From positions 21,066,507 through 21,130,506 of the forward strand of contig CM066922.1 of NCBI GenBank assembly GCA_033964015.1: 64,000 bases of DNA, in the 5' to 3' direction. The stretch's first letter is position 1, and each line of letters opens with the position of its first letter. Of this stretch, positions 34,201 through 46,200 are shown in pieces. The notes under the pieces are model-generated. The model saw only the letters and a program-made list of their open reading frames with translations. It did not search any database and was not told where the DNA came from. The position numbers and the translations under genes are program-made. The stretch is from Scolanthus callimorphus (taxonomy: Eukaryota > Cnidaria > Anthozoa > Actiniaria > Edwardsiidae).

Positions 34201-37200
34201 AGTGTTGTCAGAGCAAGCTGATAGCTCATGATATTATTTTGAATCATATATTTACTTCACAGTTGGGAAACGAGAAAAATAACTAAGACGCGCATCTCAT
34301 GCGTTTGTTTCTTTACAATTACAGTGTCATTTCCTTATGAAGTAACGCGTTTCTTCTGATCTATAGCCGAAAACTGTAGGTCCGTTATACACAACTATTT
34401 AAAATGGCGTGATTTTAGAGTTGTTTGAGTCGAATTTGCCCTTTTTCAAACTGTCAAAAAGCCGCTTAGGCAATCACAAAATCTTCAGTGTTTGCCTGCC
34501 GTATCCACTTATATTTGTGATACAAATGTTAGACATTGCTAGTACAAGTCAAAGTGCACTTACCTTTCTTCTCGACACTCTATACCATCCTCTTCAATCA
34601 GACTCGACTGCTTTGACTGCTTTAGGTGGTTCGAAGGGCCTCGAAATTTAAACTTGTTTTTGAGAAGGACCATATGTCAACTCGTTTTGTTGAGCTCAGT
34701 ACACACAAGCGAAATCCATTTGGTTATTTGTTGCTTTTCCGCCTTTAGCTAGCAAAACCTTTTAGTAAAATCTCCCCCATTGCATCGCGCTTCGTTTTCC
34801 ACGAAATACAACCGTAACTTAAAATCGTTATCAGTCCGCCAAAATGGCACTGTAATTATATAGCATACCATGTTATGTTTAATAAAAAACAAAGAGATAT
34901 CTCAGAATGTCAAATATGCACACGCAACACACAGCAAACGTTTTGTCAGTGTGCGGTCCTGCTCGTTTTCTGTTCGTGTCAGGCTTATCAATAACGATGT
35001 GCAATGACAACGAAAATAAGGCTCTTGCGATGCTCGTGTCACCCTCTTGTCAGGCAGGGCAGTACTAGGGCATGAACCTGACACTGTCTTGCTAAGCACT
35101 CACGAGCAGGACAGATTTTATGTCAGGCTCGTGTCCTTTCGAAGTCAGGTCCTTACAGCGGGATTTTGGCCGGAGTCAAGCGGGATTCTGGCTATGTCTG
35201 GGTCAAAACTTTCGTACGGGTACCTTCGAATTGTTGCTAAAAGATATTACTTTCATGGTTTTTGAGAAAGATTTGCGCTGTGTTTTCGCTACTCACTATC
35301 TATTACATGATAAATAATAAGTAGCAGTAGTATGTGAGTGGGTTTCTACTAAAGTATATTAGATCAGATTTTTATAAGAGATATAAATTAAATATGTTAG
35401 TGTCTTTGTTTCAGAAGATGACTTGTATGGTACTGATGACAACTTTAAATTCACCTGTGAGCTAGATGAATATGCCGAACTAGTGAAGAGTATCAGAGAG
35501 AGTGGTTTGGTTAAAGATCGCAGGGCGGGGTTACTGAAGACACATAAAAACTCCTTTATTGGCAGAGAAGTTGTTGATTGGTTGGTTAATACTAGAAATA
35601 TTGGTGAGTAATATTTACCCACTAAAAGGGCATGCAGGTCATAGGTTGCAGGCATTGCCTGTTTGGTGTAAAGAATTTTTTCCCAGGAGGGACTCCCCTA
35701 TTTTTTTGGCAGGGGTGCTTGTGAGGAACTTTCGATTTTACCCCTGAAAGGTACCAAAAAGGGTGTGGCTTAGTTGATTTTTGATCCCTAAAAGGTTTTG
35801 ATAGGGTCAGGTTTTGGAGACCTCGGCAGCAAGACCCTACCCAAAAATCAGTTCCCCACCTCAGAATTGTTGTCATGAGCAGATTAATGGGTCAGATATT
35901 TTGTCCTTTTTATTTCCTTTTGTATTGTTTTTTTTTGCCTGTGGTAAAAACTTTTTTAGGTGGCTATCTGGATGTGTGCCATTTAAATTTTTTATGACAA
36001 TAAATAAATCGGATATTTTTACTTTATCTTGTTTTTTTGTCTTCCTAGAAAGGCCTAAGGCGATTGAGATGTGTAAGCAGATTGTGGAGAGACATTTTGG
36101 TCATTCAGTTTCCAAGGGAAAAGATATCGAATTTAAAGATGATGAAACCATCTACAGATTCCTAGAGGATGATGAAGGGAATGCTTTAAATTCTGGCTTG
36201 GGATCCCTGTGTGAGCCACGCCCAGCTAATGACGTAGGGGAGGAATTGAGGCATCTTATACTTCAGTTGTATAGTGAATATCTGTCACCAGATGGTAGGG
36301 TAAGTTTAAATTTTTTACTTTGCACACAGTGAACTCTTAGGGGTTCTAAAAAAAACATTCGTCCCCCCCATGGCAGGGGCTTGAAATTCCAGAGGGATTT
36401 ACCTTGATATCTACCATACAAATACTGTATTTTCCATTGGAAATTCCAGAGGGGTGGGCACTTTCCAACACCTTCCCCTGGGGGGAGGGGGGGGGGAATA
36501 TTTTCTGGAACCACACAATGTAAATTTTTTACCAAAATCATAATGAATTTGAATTTCCATTACACTAGCAAGCTAGGGGTGTCAGATTAAGGGCAGATGA
36601 CTGCATAATCAAGGCTTAAAAATTTGTAATTGAGACAACCAAAGATCACTCATCATGTATTTGCTGTAATTTAGGTAAAATTTGTCAGAAACCAAGATTG
36701 CAAGACAGCTCTTCCCTAACAATTTCACAACATTCTGCATTTTCCAAGCGACCATTTGCCAACTCCCAAGTTGCAGCTGGATGTGAAATTTCAATAAAAT
36801 GTGACAACTGCAATTTTGTGGATCTCATTCCAGGGTGTGGACTACAGTTCTATGAAAAAGAGTTCCCAATTCCAGGATTACATGAAACACACAGCAGAGC
36901 TGCAGAGGGTCAAGATCGAGGAGGCATCAAGAGAGGAGAAGTTAGCGTTCTTTATCAACATCTACAATGCTTTGGTTATACATGCTAACGTGGTCCAAGG
37001 ACCACCGGTAAACCTATGGCAGAGATATAAGGTTAGTAGGGAGGGACAAGATGGTCAAGCGGTAGAGCATCCTTCAACGCCAGGGTCCTCCCCTCCCCTC
37101 CCGCCTGGGGAAAGAGGAAAAGGACCCTGGAATGGTCTGGTCACATGGCTTCCAGATTTTGGGTGCTGACAAAAATTCCCAAGCAGGGGTAGGATACACA

Positions 37201-40200
37201 CGTTGTTCCTTGCGTTTTCTAATCAAAGACATGCCGTAGGCCTACTTGTGGCTTTTTTTCCCTTGAAAAAGCACTTCTGTGCTTGGCTATTTTGAAGTTT
37301 ATTTGACAGGGCGGACATAAGCTTACTATTAGTTTCGAACCTCACACAGAAAAAATGAGGGGAGGACCCTGGCATGCGAGGATGGTGGTAAAGTGACCAA
37401 TGACATGGGATTGGCACATATGAGTCCTAATTACAGTCATTTGGTTCAAAGTTGGACGTTTCCCGTGTAAAAGTAGTAGTTTGAGCCTCAAGCATCTATT
37501 TCCATCTGCTGATTTAGGGAATGTAGTGGGATATTTTGGATTGAATTTGGTAAAGCAATTATAAATTAATGTTGCTTGTAGATTTTTAATTTGAGATTTG
37601 TGTTCATGGTATAATTACTTATTTCATAAGTAAATTCACTGAACCACCTTGAGCCACCTAAAAGATTTTTTTGCAGTCCTTCAACACTGTTAGCTACATC
37701 ATTGGCAGCCATGTTTATTCACTGAACCACCTTGAGCCACCTTACATTATATATTTTTGTAGTCCTTCAACACTGTAAGCTACATCATTGGTGGCCATGT
37801 ATATTCACTTAATCACCTTGAGCCACCTTAAATATATTTCACTGTTAGCTACATCATTGGTGGCCATGTTTATTCACTGAACCACTTGAGCCACCTTAAA
37901 ATATGTTTTTTGTAGTTCTTCAGCACTGTTAGCTACATCATTGGTGGCCATGTATACTCACTGAACCACCTTGAGCCACCTTAAATATGTTTTTGTAGTT
38001 CTTCAACACTGTTAGCTACATCATTAGTGGCCATGCATATTCACTGAACCACCTTGAGCCACCTTAGATATATTTTTTTGTAGTTCTTCAACACTGTTAG
38101 CTACATCATTAGTGGCCATGCATATTCACTGAACCACCTTGAGCCACCTTAGATATATTTTTTTGTAGTTCTTCAACACTGTTAGCTACATCATTAGTGG
38201 CCATGCATATTCACTGAACCACCTTGAGCCACCTTAGATATATTTTTTTGTAGTTCTTCAACACTGTTAGCTACATCATTAGTGGCCATGCATATTCACT
38301 GAACCACCTTGAGCCACCTTAGATATATTTTTTGTAGTTCTTCAACACTGTTAGCTACATCATTAGTGGCCATGCATATTCACTGAACCACCTTGAGCCA
38401 CCTTAGATATATTTTTTTGTAGTTCTTCAACACTGTTAGCTACATCATTAGTGGCCATGCATATTCACTGAACCACCTTGAGCCACCTTAGATATATTTT
38501 TTTGTAGTTCTTCAACACTGTTAGCTACATCATTGGTGGCCATGTATATTCACTTAATCACCTTGAGCCACCTTAAATATATTTTTGTAGTCCTTCAACA
38601 CTGTAAGCTACATCATTGGTGGCCATGTTTATTCACTGAACCACTTGAGCCACCTTAAATATGTTTTTTGTAGTTCTTCAACACTATTAGCTACATCATT
38701 GGTGGCCATGTTTATTCACTGAACCACCTTGAGCCACCTTAAATACATTTCACTGTTAGCTACATCATTGGCGGCCATGTTTATTCACTGAACCACTTGA
38801 GCCACCTTAAATATATATATATTTTTTGTAGTTCTTCAACACTGTTAGCTACATCATTGGTGGCCATGTATATTCACTGAACCACCTTGAGCCACCTTAA
38901 ATACATTTCACTGTTAGCTACATCATTGGCGGCCATGTTTATTCACTGAACCACCTTGAGCCACCTTAAATATGTTTTTGTAGTTTTTCAACACTGTTAG
39001 CTACATCACTGGTGGCCATGTATATTCACTGAACCACCTTGAGCCACCTTATATATGTTTTTTGTAGTTCTTCAACACTATTAGCTACATCATTGACGGC
39101 CATGTTTATTCACTGAACCACTTGAACCACCTTAAATATATTTTTTTGTAGTTCTTCAACACTGTTAGCTACATCATTGGTGGCCATGTATATTCACTGA
39201 ACCACCTTGAGCCACCTTAAATATGTTTTTGTAGTTCTTCAACACTATTAGCTACATCATTGGTGGCCATGTATATTCATTGAACCACCTTGAGCCACCT
39301 TAAATATGTTTTTGTAGTTCTTCAACACTGTTAGCTACATCATTGGTGGCCATGTATATTCACTGAACCACCTTGAGCCACCTTAAATATGTTTTTGTAG
39401 TTCTTCAACACTGTTAGCTACATCATTGGTGGCCATGTATATTCACTGAACCACCTTGAGCCACCTTAAATATATTTCACTGTTAGCTACATCATTGGCG
39501 GCCATGTTTATTCACTGAACCACTTGAGCCACCTTAAATATATATTTTTTTGTAGTTCTTCAACACTGTTAGCTACATCATTGGCGGCCATGTTTATTCA
39601 CTGAACCACTTGAGCCACCTTAAATATATATTTTTTTGTAGTTCTTCAACACTGTTAGCTACATCATTGGCGGCCATGTATATTCACTGAATGATATCGA
39701 GAATGGCGTGTTACGGTCCAACAGGAAGCCCATTGGTGCTATGCGAAAACCTTTTTCGAAGAATGACCCAAGACTTAAGGTGGCCCTTGACAGTCCAGAA
39801 CCCAAGATTCATTTTGCACTCGTTTGTGGCGCTAAGAGCTGCCCTCCAATCAAGACATACTCCGCAAAGGTAGTTTGACCAAGCAGAAATATTGTTGTCC
39901 TTTTGCCCTATGTTTGTTAGTCGTTTGGTTTGTCCTTTGTTTATTCCTTTTGTTTGGCTGAATTATAGTAGATTTGTTTCGTTGGGTAGGATGAGCTCGG
40001 TCAGCCAGCGAAAGCCGGAACCAGTTAGTGCCCGCTTAGCCTCGTGCCCAGCTCCTTTTTGACTGCGCGGTTTGTCACTTAGTGACGTCATGAAAACCAT
40101 CCGCCATTTTGGAGAATGACCGCCCACATTGCATCCTGGGAGAAAGGCTAGTCCCCTCCGAAAGAGACTGTGTGGTCAATGTTTGTGGGCGTTAACTTTG

Positions 40201-43200
40201 GGAGTTTGACAGGCCGTATTGTTTTGCTGCTTTCCAACGAAGTTTACGCCCAAAACTGCTAATCACGTCACACATCAGCTTTTTGCTAACTCATGAAGTC
40301 ATACTCAACCTTATCCAATAATTGCTTATTATTACATCGTGTCATAGCGCGAACGAGTGAGTCTTTGAGCGAGTGAGCAAGAGGGCGTGGAATAAAACAA
40401 AACATGAATAAGAGTATCATCACCAAGTAACTATAATGGATACCATTTTTTCCGTTTTTTTCTCAGGGTGTTAACAACGAGCTTAAATTAGCAGCAGAAG
40501 CTTTTCTTGAAGGAGACGACGGCTGCCAGTTAAATATGGCCAAACGAGAGGTATGTGCCCTACTGTTCTTTTCTTTTTTTGATGTTTCTAAGACCTGCCT
40601 GGGTCGCTAAGCGACGAGTGCGATATCGTTTTTCAAGTAAAAGTTATTAATGAAATGAGTAATGATTCCCCTACTCGAAGCTCTGATCTATGCTCTATTT
40701 CACCGATAAAGTAATGGTTCTCCCCCGCTATATCATAAAAGCATTAGAGCCCAACTTTCTATGACTTTATCGGCAAACAGAGCACTTGTGATGTTGGGAG
40801 AGACACTCGAAACGTTCTCGTGTCTTCCAACATCACGCGTGCTCTATTTCACCGATTACGTCATAGAATATTGTGCTCTAATTTAAAGAGCCTGTGTCAG
40901 CCGCCATTTTGACAGCATAGCAACATACCAAGTCGGAGAAAGCATCCATTTCCATCGGCTGATTTAGAGAATATAGAGCAATTTCTCGATTGAATTTGGT
41001 AAATCAAATCTAAAACTTTGTTTTTAGATGTTTATTAAGATTCGTCTCTAATATCGAGTGACAACAATAACAATAACAAAGGAGTGGCTAACATGACAGT
41101 TTCGCAGACAGTTTCAGTTTTAGGCCCCATCCACACGTATCCAGATATTTTTTCGAAAACGGAGATTTTTTTCTCCGTATTTAAAAAAATCCGCGTCCAT
41201 ACGGACCGTATTTAAATCGTATTTGCTCTTCCACACGTATACGCGAAAACTATTCGAATACGCAAGACTTCGCCTATCGCGCATGCGCGGGGATGCGAAC
41301 GCTTGCGCCCTTCGTAATGCAAGTGCACTGGATCCCATTCTCGTACCCAGAGCTCCCCGGCTTGTCTCCTCGCGGTGGAGGCTCTGGTGACAGCCACTCG
41401 CGAATGCGCGACATTTGATACAGAGCCGTTGAGAGAAAGACCTTTCTGCGCATGCACCAACGTTCAAAACCAGCCAATCAGCAAAGGTCCTCAAATGGAT
41501 GTCACCAGAGCCTCCCCCGCGAGGAGACGAGCCGGGGAGCTCTGGGTAAGGGAATGACTGGATCCTAACTTTGACGTCATCGTATTTGAAAACCTTCGTT
41601 TTTAAATCTATCTAAATCTAATTCGAAAACTTCAGTTTTTGTGCTCGAAAACGCCGTATACGTGTGGACGGTAGGTGCAAACGGAGACAGAAATGTCCGT
41701 TTTTGAAAATATCCGGATACGTGTGGACGGTGGTCTAAGAATCAGGTGACAACTTTCGATCTGAGGCCCGTTCCAAATCCACACTGCAGAATCTCTATTC
41801 TTGTTAAAGCAAGGCGTCACGCATCATGGCGGTCGGATGGACCGAGACTAGCTCTCTAAAATTTTTAGCTTTTCTGCTTTAACGGCTGTCACCATTAGAG
41901 AGAATATCGATAACACTAACATACCGCGGTCCTTTCAACTTGGAAGTGTGTTTCAATCGAACCCGGCAACAGAGTTTGTGTTAAACTCGATGGCTCATCG
42001 AAGACTTAAATCTCGCGCCAAACGGTACGTGTCATGCAGAGTCCAATATACAACCAACGGCATAAGCAGCTTCAACTTAGAGAGAAACCTGCTTGCCTGT
42101 GGAGATATTTCGTCCAACCCCGGACCTAAGGGAAAGAAAACGTTGGCTAAATACCCTTGTGGTGAATGCGAGAAGGCAGTAAAAAACAACCAGGACGCCA
42201 TATTGTGTTGCAAGTGTGATAAGTGGTTTCATGCCAAGTGCCTTCATATGACCCGGCCTATTTTCCAATACTACTTAAGTCGACCAGATATTGAATGGAC
42301 TTGCCCCACTTGTGCGCTACCGCCACTCACAGACTCCTTCTTTGAAGAAACTGAGGAACAAGACTTGCTAAATCAAACAGAGAGTGATCAAGACGACTCA
42401 ACGCTAGCACAAACAAATGCGGAACATACTCAGGGGATGTTGATAATGATCAACTGGAACTATTCAGGAAATCACATAACAAGGATCTCTTAATCGCACA
42501 CCTGAACATTAACAGTATCCAAAATAAATTTGAAGAGCTTACGGAAATTATCAGGAAATTGAACACTCAAATAATTTTCATTAGTGAAACTAAGATCGAC
42601 GCGAGCTATCCTAATGCTCAGTTCAGCATCCCGGGTTTTTCGCTTTATCGCAATGACAGGAAAAAAGGCGGTGGCGGAATCTTGGCACTAATATCTACCT
42701 GTGTGGTTAAGTCACGACTCAAGCCTGATAGGAACTACAAGACTTTGGAAATCATTGCCTTCGAAATAAAAACAGAAGCGGACAATATGATAATCATCGG
42801 CATCTATCGTCCCCCGAGACCCCTCTGTGGTGAATATCAGACACTTCTTGAAGACGAGTTGAGCCATGTTTGTAACTGGGCGAGTCTTAAAAGTAACTTT
42901 GTGGTAATCACCGGAGACTTAAATTTGGATAGAATGCGTCCTGATAAGCCTGAAGGGAAATTACTCCTTGATTTGGAAATAGAGCAAGGCTTCGAATGTT
43001 TAATTACCAAGCCGACTAGAATAGAAAAGCGTGGCTCTATTATAACTGAGAGTTTGATAGATGTTGTGCTCACTAATAGACCGGAAGTCTTCCAGCGTTC
43101 TGGTAACTATCATCCCTGTTTAAGTGACCATCATCTTGTCTATGGTGTCTTAAAGCATAAAATAAATCTCAACAAAGCCAAGGTTATTACTTTTCGGAGC

Positions 43201-46200
43201 TATAAGAACTTTGATCGTGATCATTATAAACAACTTTTGTCCTCTGCCCCTTGGGATGTGGGGCAATTGTTCGATAATGTCGATGATCAGGTTTATGTAT
43301 GGAACACTTTATTAAATGACATCTTGGATGAAGTGGCGCCCGTGAAAAAAATGCGCGTGCGTGACAAGGACGTTCCTTATATGACTTCGGACTGGAAAAA
43401 CGCAATTAAGGCTAAACGCAAAGCAAATAATAAATACATGAAAAACAAACTCCAGAGAACTGGGAAATGAGACGCATAGCTAGGAACGAGGCTACAAAGC
43501 AAAGAAGAAAGGCTATCAAATCATATTGGAGCAAAAAGACTGACGACCTTAAAAACAATCCCAAGTCATTTTCAGCACATTCAAACCATTTTTAGGATCT
43601 AAGGGCTGTGTCGAAAAGAATGACATCCATTTGAACGTAAATGGCAGTGTAATCACTGATCAGCAGCAAGTGGCCGAGGAACTGGTAGAATATTTTGCTA
43701 CTGTAGCAGACGGTATTGGAGGCCAGGCAGCTCAAAAAAGTTCTATTCAGGACTTCGTGGACCATCCCTGTGTTCAAAGGATACAACAAGAATACAGTAA
43801 CTACACTGAGAGCCTGGGCATCCAACCTGTCAAGCAGGGAGAAGTTCTAAAAGTGCTGGAATCGCTAGATGCGAATAAAGCTACTGGTACTGATTGCATC
43901 CCTCCCAAAGCTTTAAAAATTGGTGCTGAGGAACTGGCAAATCCGCTGACCACTCTATTTAACTCTTGTATAAGCAAAAGCGTGTGGCCCACAGACTGGA
44001 AATGTGGGGACTGGGCCCCAGTATTCAAAAAGGACGACAGATTGGCAAAGGAAAACTACCGGCCAATTACACTGCTACCATGCACAAGTAAAGTTCTGGA
44101 AAAATTAGTGGGGGTACAAATAAACGGCTGTTTCAGCGACCGCATATACCTTAAATCTTCCGCTTATCGTAAAGCGCACAGTTGTGAAACAACATTAATT
44201 AATCTAGTGGAAGACTGGAGACTTGCAAGGGATCAACGTAAGGTCGTTAGTATATTATCTACAGACATGTCAAAGGCTTTTGACTCCTTGCATTCACCGT
44301 TATTACTGAGCAAGTTCAAAGCATACGGTTTCGAGAAGAACACTATCCAACTGCTAAACAGTTATCTCACCGACCGGAAATATCAGGTGAAGACTGGCCG
44401 TCACGTGAGTTCGAGTCGACTAGTAAACCGAGGCTGTCCTCAGGGCTCCGCTCTTGGCCCGCTGTTATGGAATGTGTTTCAAAACGATTTACCTTATGGT
44501 TTAAATGCGAATTTGTCAATGTACGCGGACGACCACCAGATTTATCACATTGGTGATAATCAGGTAGATGTTACTTTGCAACTTAAAGAGAGTGCAAATC
44601 TGGCTACGCGCTGGTACGAGTCCAACCTCTTAGCTGGGAATATAAAGAAATATCAAGTCATGAACTCTGGCTTTGATCTGAATAACAGCAATATTTATGT
44701 TAACGGGGAGGAAATTAGAACAGCAGAAAATCTTGAATTACTAGGCGTGACTTTAGACTCTGATCTCAATTTCTCTAAACACATAGACTCTGTTTGTAGG
44801 AAAACTAGCCAACGAATAGGCGTTCTAATGAGATTAAGAAATCTAATTCCTATGGAGTGTAAATTAGTACTTTTTAAAAGTGCAATTTTGCCGTATTTAA
44901 CATACTGTCACTTAGTATGGCATTTCTGTAAGGCCAGTGATACGCGTAAACTTGAAAGACTACAAGAAAGAGGCCTTAGAGCTGTTTTTAAGGACAACAA
45001 CTCAAGCTACGAGAAACTGTTGGGCAAGGCCGTCTTACCTACACTACTAAATAGGCGCTTGCAAGACCTCTGCACTCTTATGTATAAGGTTAAGCACAAG
45101 CTTTGCCCCACTTATATATGCGACATTTTTAGCAGACATTCTAATGGTTACAACCTAAGGCAATCCGACTTCACATTACCAAGATTTAATTCTGTAACTT
45201 ACGGTAAACATTCTCTTAGATTTTTAGGCCCAAAGTTATGGAGCAAACTCCCCAAGAAATATAGAGACGTAGCATCACTAAACTGTTTTAAAAAATATAT
45301 TAGAGAACTTGACTTAAGCAAACTTATCGATGATGGATGTAGGAGTTGCGGCCTGTGCTCTTCTTAAAGTAATTTTTATTGTACATAGCCATATTTTATC
45401 GTAAACATGATTTAGTAATATTATTGTATATAGTTTTTACCAATTCTTAGTATCTATCTTATATAGCTTTTATCAATTATTAGTATTTATCTATTTATTT
45501 ATTTAATATTTTTCTGTTTATAATGTCCCCGTATTAGTAAGGGAGATTTCTCCCCAGCTAGGTGGTTTTATTGACATTTTAATAAAGTTTCTATTCTATG
45601 TATGTTTATTTCCAGTAATTTCCTTTGTAAACCTGTTCACTGGGTTAAACAAATACCCACAAATTACACGAAAATAATAGTAGTAACAATAGTATTCTCG
45701 ATACCCCAATTCACACCCGTAGACTTGTTTAACTGGTTTGATTAAATGCTTACCTTCCAAAAGGAAACTGCTGAAACTGTTCCAAGGACAAAACTAATAA
45801 TCTGTATTGTATGTGTTACTAAGGCCTAGGGCATACGTCGAATTTTACTCGGATAATACGACTGTGGTGCGACCTAGCGGCAAACGCCGCGTTATACTCG
45901 CGTCGAATTCAATTCATAAATCCTGCAAATTAGAAAATAATTATTTCAAATTTGAGATATTGCGCAAACGTCGCGAAAATAGCCTCTCCCCCATGAACAA
46001 AACCTGGATCCCCCCCCCCCTTACAGTGCATGCGTTCTATGTGAACTTGCCTTCAAAAGATAAAATGGCGCAAATATAGATAAAGTGTCGCAAATCCCTA
46101 CAAGAGAAGGATCTCTCTGAGCCTGTTGAGCTGAGCTGAATTGCGAAATACAGGTTTGCAAATAAATGCGGCGTAGTCGAAAATGTTGAGAACACAGACG

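Larger units (their letters stand above)
41948..45600 (+). mobile_element. Non-LTR retrotransposon (APE-type LINE), frameshifted
   Basis: A LINE in sense orientation within intron 7 of the glutaredoxin-DEP gene. Domains in order: a short basic leader with a 2A-like motif (GDISSNPGP, 42101-42127); a PHD-type zinc finger (CGECEKAV...CCKCDKWFHAKC...CPTC, 42161-42320); an AP endonuclease (ISETKID, GIYRPP, GDLNLD, SDHHLVYG, about 42490-43300); and a reverse transcriptase (NYRPITLLP, DMSKAFDS, GCPQGSALGPLLW, MYADD, 43631-45367). The reading frame changes at least twice, near 42431-42437 and between 43465 and 43600, so this copy is probably dead. The tail has AATAAA near 45581 but no long poly-A. 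The clade (CR1/L2-like) is inferred from domain order. Confidence 0.9.

Noticed and set aside
37664..39690. Reading the array as a CRISPR or a simple satellite
   Set aside because: There are no unique spacers, and the unit is a copy of the adjacent exon edge in an intron of an animal gene.
41120..41557. Several 60-124 codon frames on both strands
   Set aside because: They cross MITE boundaries and recur in other MITE copies, so they are element sequence rather than genes.
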